From positions 1-24,927 of the forward strand of contig DATELK010000183.1 in the NCBI GenBank assembly GCA_035276685.1: a DNA stretch of 24,927 bases. Direction: 5' to 3'. Shown here piece by piece: positions 22,307-24,927 of the stretch; position 1 is the first letter of the stretch; the number at the start of each line of letters is the position of its first letter. This DNA is from JACVRN01 sp035276685 (GTDB lineage: Bacteria > Acidobacteriota > Blastocatellia > Pyrinomonadales > Pyrinomonadaceae). A program made the translations under genes and the position numbers. The notes beneath the pieces are model-generated. The model saw only the letters and a list, made by a program, of their open reading frames with translations. It ran no database searches and was not told where the DNA came from.

Positions 22307-24927
22307 TGCGTATTCGAGAACTGCGCGCCTGGGTAGTGCGTCTTGCCGGTCTCTTCGGACGAAAGCAGCGCGACCGCGAGCTGGCGGAGGAGTTGGAAAG
22401 TCACCTACAGATGCACATTGACGACAACGTGCGTGCCGGGATGACTCCGCAAGAAGCGCGTCGTCAGGCGCTCATCAAACTCGGCGGCATGGCGCAGACT
22501 CAGGAAGAGTATCGTAGACGTAGAAGTGTCCCGGTAATCGAAAACCTCTGGCAAGACCTACGCTTCGGCGCGCGTGGCCTCGTCAAGCAGCCCGCGTTCA
22601 CGCTCGTAGCCCTGCTCACGCTTGCTCTTGGAATCGGCGCTAACACGGCTCTCTTCTCCGTCATCAACGCTGTGCTGCTTAGGCCACTGCCCTACCCCAA
22701 CTCTCGCCAGCTGGTGACGATTAAACGTGTAGACCCGCGCGGCAGTAACGTCGAAGGGCTCATCTCTTATCCCAACTTCAAAGACTACAGGGAGCAGGCG
22801 CGCAGCCTTCAGTACGTAGCGGCCTACAGCGACTCTTACGCGTGGCTGGGCGGCAATGATGTGCCCGAGCGTATCGAAGGTGTCTACGCATCTGCCGACC
22901 TCTTCCCTGCGCTCGGCGTCAACGCGGCGCTGGGGCGCACGTTCACTGCTGAAGAGGACGAGCAAGGCGCTCCGCTGGTAGCGGTCATCAGCCACGGGCT
23001 GTGGCAGCGGCGCTTCGGCTCCGACCCGAGCATCATCGGGCGAGAGATGCTGCTGGACGGCGACAAGACCAAGATAGTCGGAGTTATGCCGGGCGGCTTC
23101 AGCTTTCCGGCAGGACAGGAGGCGCAGGACTTCTGGGTGCCGCTCGGCTCTTCCGGCTACGGCGAGACGCTGAAGAACAGGAGGGCTAACAACCACCTCG
23201 TCGTCGCCGCGCTGAAGCCGGACATCACTCTTCAGCAGGCACAGGCCGAGCTTGAAGCAGTCAACAATCGGCTGTCGTCTCTGTACCCGGAGGCGAATGG
23301 CGGCCTGGGCATACGCGTTACGGATTTGCAGACGGACGTGGTGGGAAACGTGCGCCCGGCGCTGCTGGTGCTTCTAGTATCGGTCGCCTTCGTGCTCCTG
23401 ATAGCCTGCGTGAACGTCGCTAACCTTCTTCTGGCAAGAGCCGCGACACGCGGGCGCGAGATGGCGCTGCGCATGGCGCTTGGAGCCTCACGCGGGCGAT
23501 TAGTACAGCAGGTGTTGACTGAGAGCTTTCTGCTCTCTTGCGCTGGCGGCGCGATTGGGCTGTTCGTAGCTTTTTGGCTACTGCCTATGCTCATCGCCAT
23601 CAACCCCGGGAATATCCCTCGCGTGGCTGAGATTAACATGGACGCTCGCGTGCTCGCCTTTGCCTTCGGCATCTCGATTCTGACAGGCGTGCTGTTCGGA
23701 CTGGTCCCGGCGTTGAAAGTCTCAGGCGTTGACCTGAACGAAGCATTGAAAGAAGGCGGGCGAGGCTCAACCGGCGGGCTCGGGCGAAGCCGCGTGCGGA
23801 GCCTGCTGGTTATCTCGGAGGTAGCGCTTTCGCTGGTTCTGCTGGTTGGCGCGGGGCTGCTCATACGGAGCTTCGTCGCGCTCCTCGCCACCCCGCCCGG
23901 TTATGACCCTTCGCGCGTCATGACCGCGTCCATAGAAGTCTCGCGTTCGGACTATCCTGAGCCGGAGCTTTTCTTCCATGAGGTGACAGAGCGTGTCAAA
24001 GCGCTGCCGGGAGTGGAAGCCGCAGGCGTGACAAGTCTGCTGCCCCTGAGCCCCAGCGACACGAGCGTGGAGTTTAAGATAGATGGGCGCGTGGAGCCGC
24101 AGCCCGGAGCCGTGCCCGTGGCCAGACCGCTCTCCGTTAACCCGGACTATTTCCGCGTGATGAGAGTGACTATAAAGAAGGGTCGAGGCCTCACGCCGCA
24201 GGACACGAAACAGTCGGCGCGGGTTGTGCTCGTCAACGAGGAGTTGGCGCGTCGCTACTTCGCGGGCGAAGACCCTATGGGCAAGCGGCTCATCCTCTAC
24301 CACACTTACGCCAAGTCCGAGCCCCTTCCTTACGAAGTCGTAGGAGTCGTGAGCGACATACGCCACCGTGGCTTAAACGTTCCCGCGTCGCCCGAGTTTT
24401 ACGTCTCTTACATGCAGATGCCGCCGCCGCGCATGACGCTGGTAGTGCGCTCGGCCACACCCGACACGGCGAGCCTGACTGCTTCGGTGCAGGGCGCTAT
24501 ACGCGAGGTAGATAAAGGGGCTCGTGTCTGGGATTTCAGGCACATGGACGAGCGACTCTCAGACTCCGTAGCGCCGCAACGCTTAAACACCATGCTGCTC
24601 GGCCTGTTAAGTCTGGTCGCGCTCGTGCTGTCGGCCACAGGCATATTAGGCGTGATGAGCTACACGGTGGCAGAGCGCACGCACGAGATAGGCATTCGCA
24701 TGGCGCTCGGCGCTCAGAAGGCTGACATTCTCAGGCTTGTCGTCGGCAAGGGCATGTTCCTGACACTGTGCGGCGTCTGCGTGGGCTCGGTCGCGGCGCT
24801 TGCTTTGACACGGCTGATGGAAGGCCTGCTCTTCGGCGTGAGCGCGACCGACCCTGTCACCTTCATAGGCATCGGCTCGCTGCTCTTCGCGGTGGCGTTT
24901 GTCGCGTGCTACGTCCCCGCGCGCAGG
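22306..24927 (+). CDS. ADOP-family (MacB/FtsX-like) ABC transporter permease, 3' end cut by window edge
   Basis: Large permease of the acidobacterial duplicated type, 874 codons in the window. Seen: a short N-terminal prefix domain with ELAEELESHLQMHID (residues 20-34), then a MacB-type periplasmic core (beginning FTLVALLTLALGIGANTALF, about residues 98-117). An FtsX-type TM region follows (FVLLIACVNVANLLLARAATR, then REMALRMALGASR), and a second core plus FtsX copy ends with ERTHEIGIRMALGAQKADIL and PVTFIGIGSLLFAVAFVACYVPARR. These permeases work with separate ATPases in export or lipoprotein-linked processes; no ATPase gene is seen here. The sequence ends at the window edge in the last conserved motif, so only about 15-20 residues should be missing. 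It overlaps the PadR stop by one base. Confidence 0.94.
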   Translation, partial: MRIRELRAWVVRLAGLFGRKQRDRELAEELESHLQMHIDDNVRAGMTPQEARRQALIKLGGMAQTQEEYRRRRSVPVIENLWQDLRFGARGLVKQPAFTLVALLTLALGIGANTALFSVINAVLLRPLPYPNSRQLVTIKRVDPRGSNVEGLISYPNFKDYREQARSLQYVAAYSDSYAWLGGNDVPERIEGVYASADLFPALGVNAALGRTFTAEEDEQGAPLVAVISHGLWQRRFGSDPSIIGREMLLDGDKTKIVGVMPGGFSFPAGQEAQDFWVPLGSSGYGETLKNRRANNHLVVAALKPDITLQQAQAELEAVNNRLSSLYPEANGGLGIRVTDLQTDVVGNVRPALLVLLVSVAFVLLIACVNVANLLLARAATRGREMALRMALGASRGRLVQQVLTESFLLSCAGGAIGLFVAFWLLPMLIAINPGNIPRVAEINMDARVLAFAFGISILTGVLFGLVPALKVSGVDLNEALKEGGRGSTGGLGRSRVRSLLVISEVALSLVLLVGAGLLIRSFVALLATPPGYDPSRVMTASIEVSRSDYPEPELFFHEVTERVKALPGVEAAGVTSLLPLSPSDTSVEFKIDGRVEPQPGAVPVARPLSVNPDYFRVMRVTIKKGRGLTPQDTKQSARVVLVNEELARRYFAGEDPMGKRLILYHTYAKSEPLPYEVVGVVSDIRHRGLNVPASPEFYVSYMQMPPPRMTLVVRSATPDTASLTASVQGAIREVDKGARVWDFRHMDERLSDSVAPQRLNTMLLGLLSLVALVLSATGILGVMSYTVAERTHEIGIRMALGAQKADILRLVVGKGMFLTLCGVCVGSVAALALTRLMEGLLFGVSATDPVTFIGIGSLLFAVAFVACYVPARR

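Overview
The window looks like a moderately GC-rich chromosomal segment of an Acidobacteriota bacterium, plausibly a Blastocatellia/Pyrinomonadales lineage. The evidence is the combination of a PadR regulator overlapping an ADOP-type (MacB/FtsX-like) permease, a TPR-tailed Ser/Thr kinase, an MlaEFD operon with a repeat-bearing MCE protein, and dispersed heptanucleotide and palindromic intergenic repeats. The assignment is inference; there is no rRNA or other phylogenetic marker beyond FtsY and RibD. No tRNA, rRNA, CRISPR array, transposase or phage gene was seen.

Layout. 1-4856 is a minus-strand block: the N-terminal part of RibD (cut by the window edge; a zinc-ligand Cys is His), FtsY, an unrecognised membrane-anchored protein, and an HD-GYP cyclic-di-GMP phosphodiesterase with a periplasmic sensor and HAMP. 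A MITE-like 34-bp-arm palindrome lies upstream of ftsY. 5268-7242 (plus) is an envelope-stress cassette: ECF sigma factor, zinc-finger membrane anti-sigma factor and an LTxxQ/Spy-like periplasmic protein, closed by a strong terminator. 7612-10610 (plus) is a retrograde/phospholipid transport operon (MlaE permease, MlaF ATPase, MlaD/MCE substrate-binding protein), with a hairpin made of heptanucleotide repeats between mlaF and mlaD.

10704-21753 is the most interesting part. A secreted metallophosphoesterase with PKD-like domains and a DUF900-like alpha/beta hydrolase lie on the minus strand. Divergent from them is an FHA-GAF-AAA+-Fis sigma-54 activator on the plus strand, then a small plus-strand protein with two tandem repeats, then (minus) an unrecognised Gly-run protein and a membrane Ser/Thr kinase with a large TPR tail. 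I find two nearly identical sigma-54 (-24/-12) promoters, one in front of the hydrolase and one in front of the small repeat protein. On each side of the activator gene there is also a matched pair of dyads, TGTCG-N4-CGACA and TGTCA-N4-TGACA, with centres exactly 22 bp apart in both pairs. This reads as a local phospho-signalling regulon: kinase, then FHA-domain activator, then two enhancer-linked sigma-54 transcription units. The wiring is inference, but the DNA sites are directly visible.

21965-24927 (plus) holds a PadR-family repressor whose stop codon overlaps the start of an ADOP-family macrolide-export-like ABC permease, which runs off the window just before its expected C-terminus.
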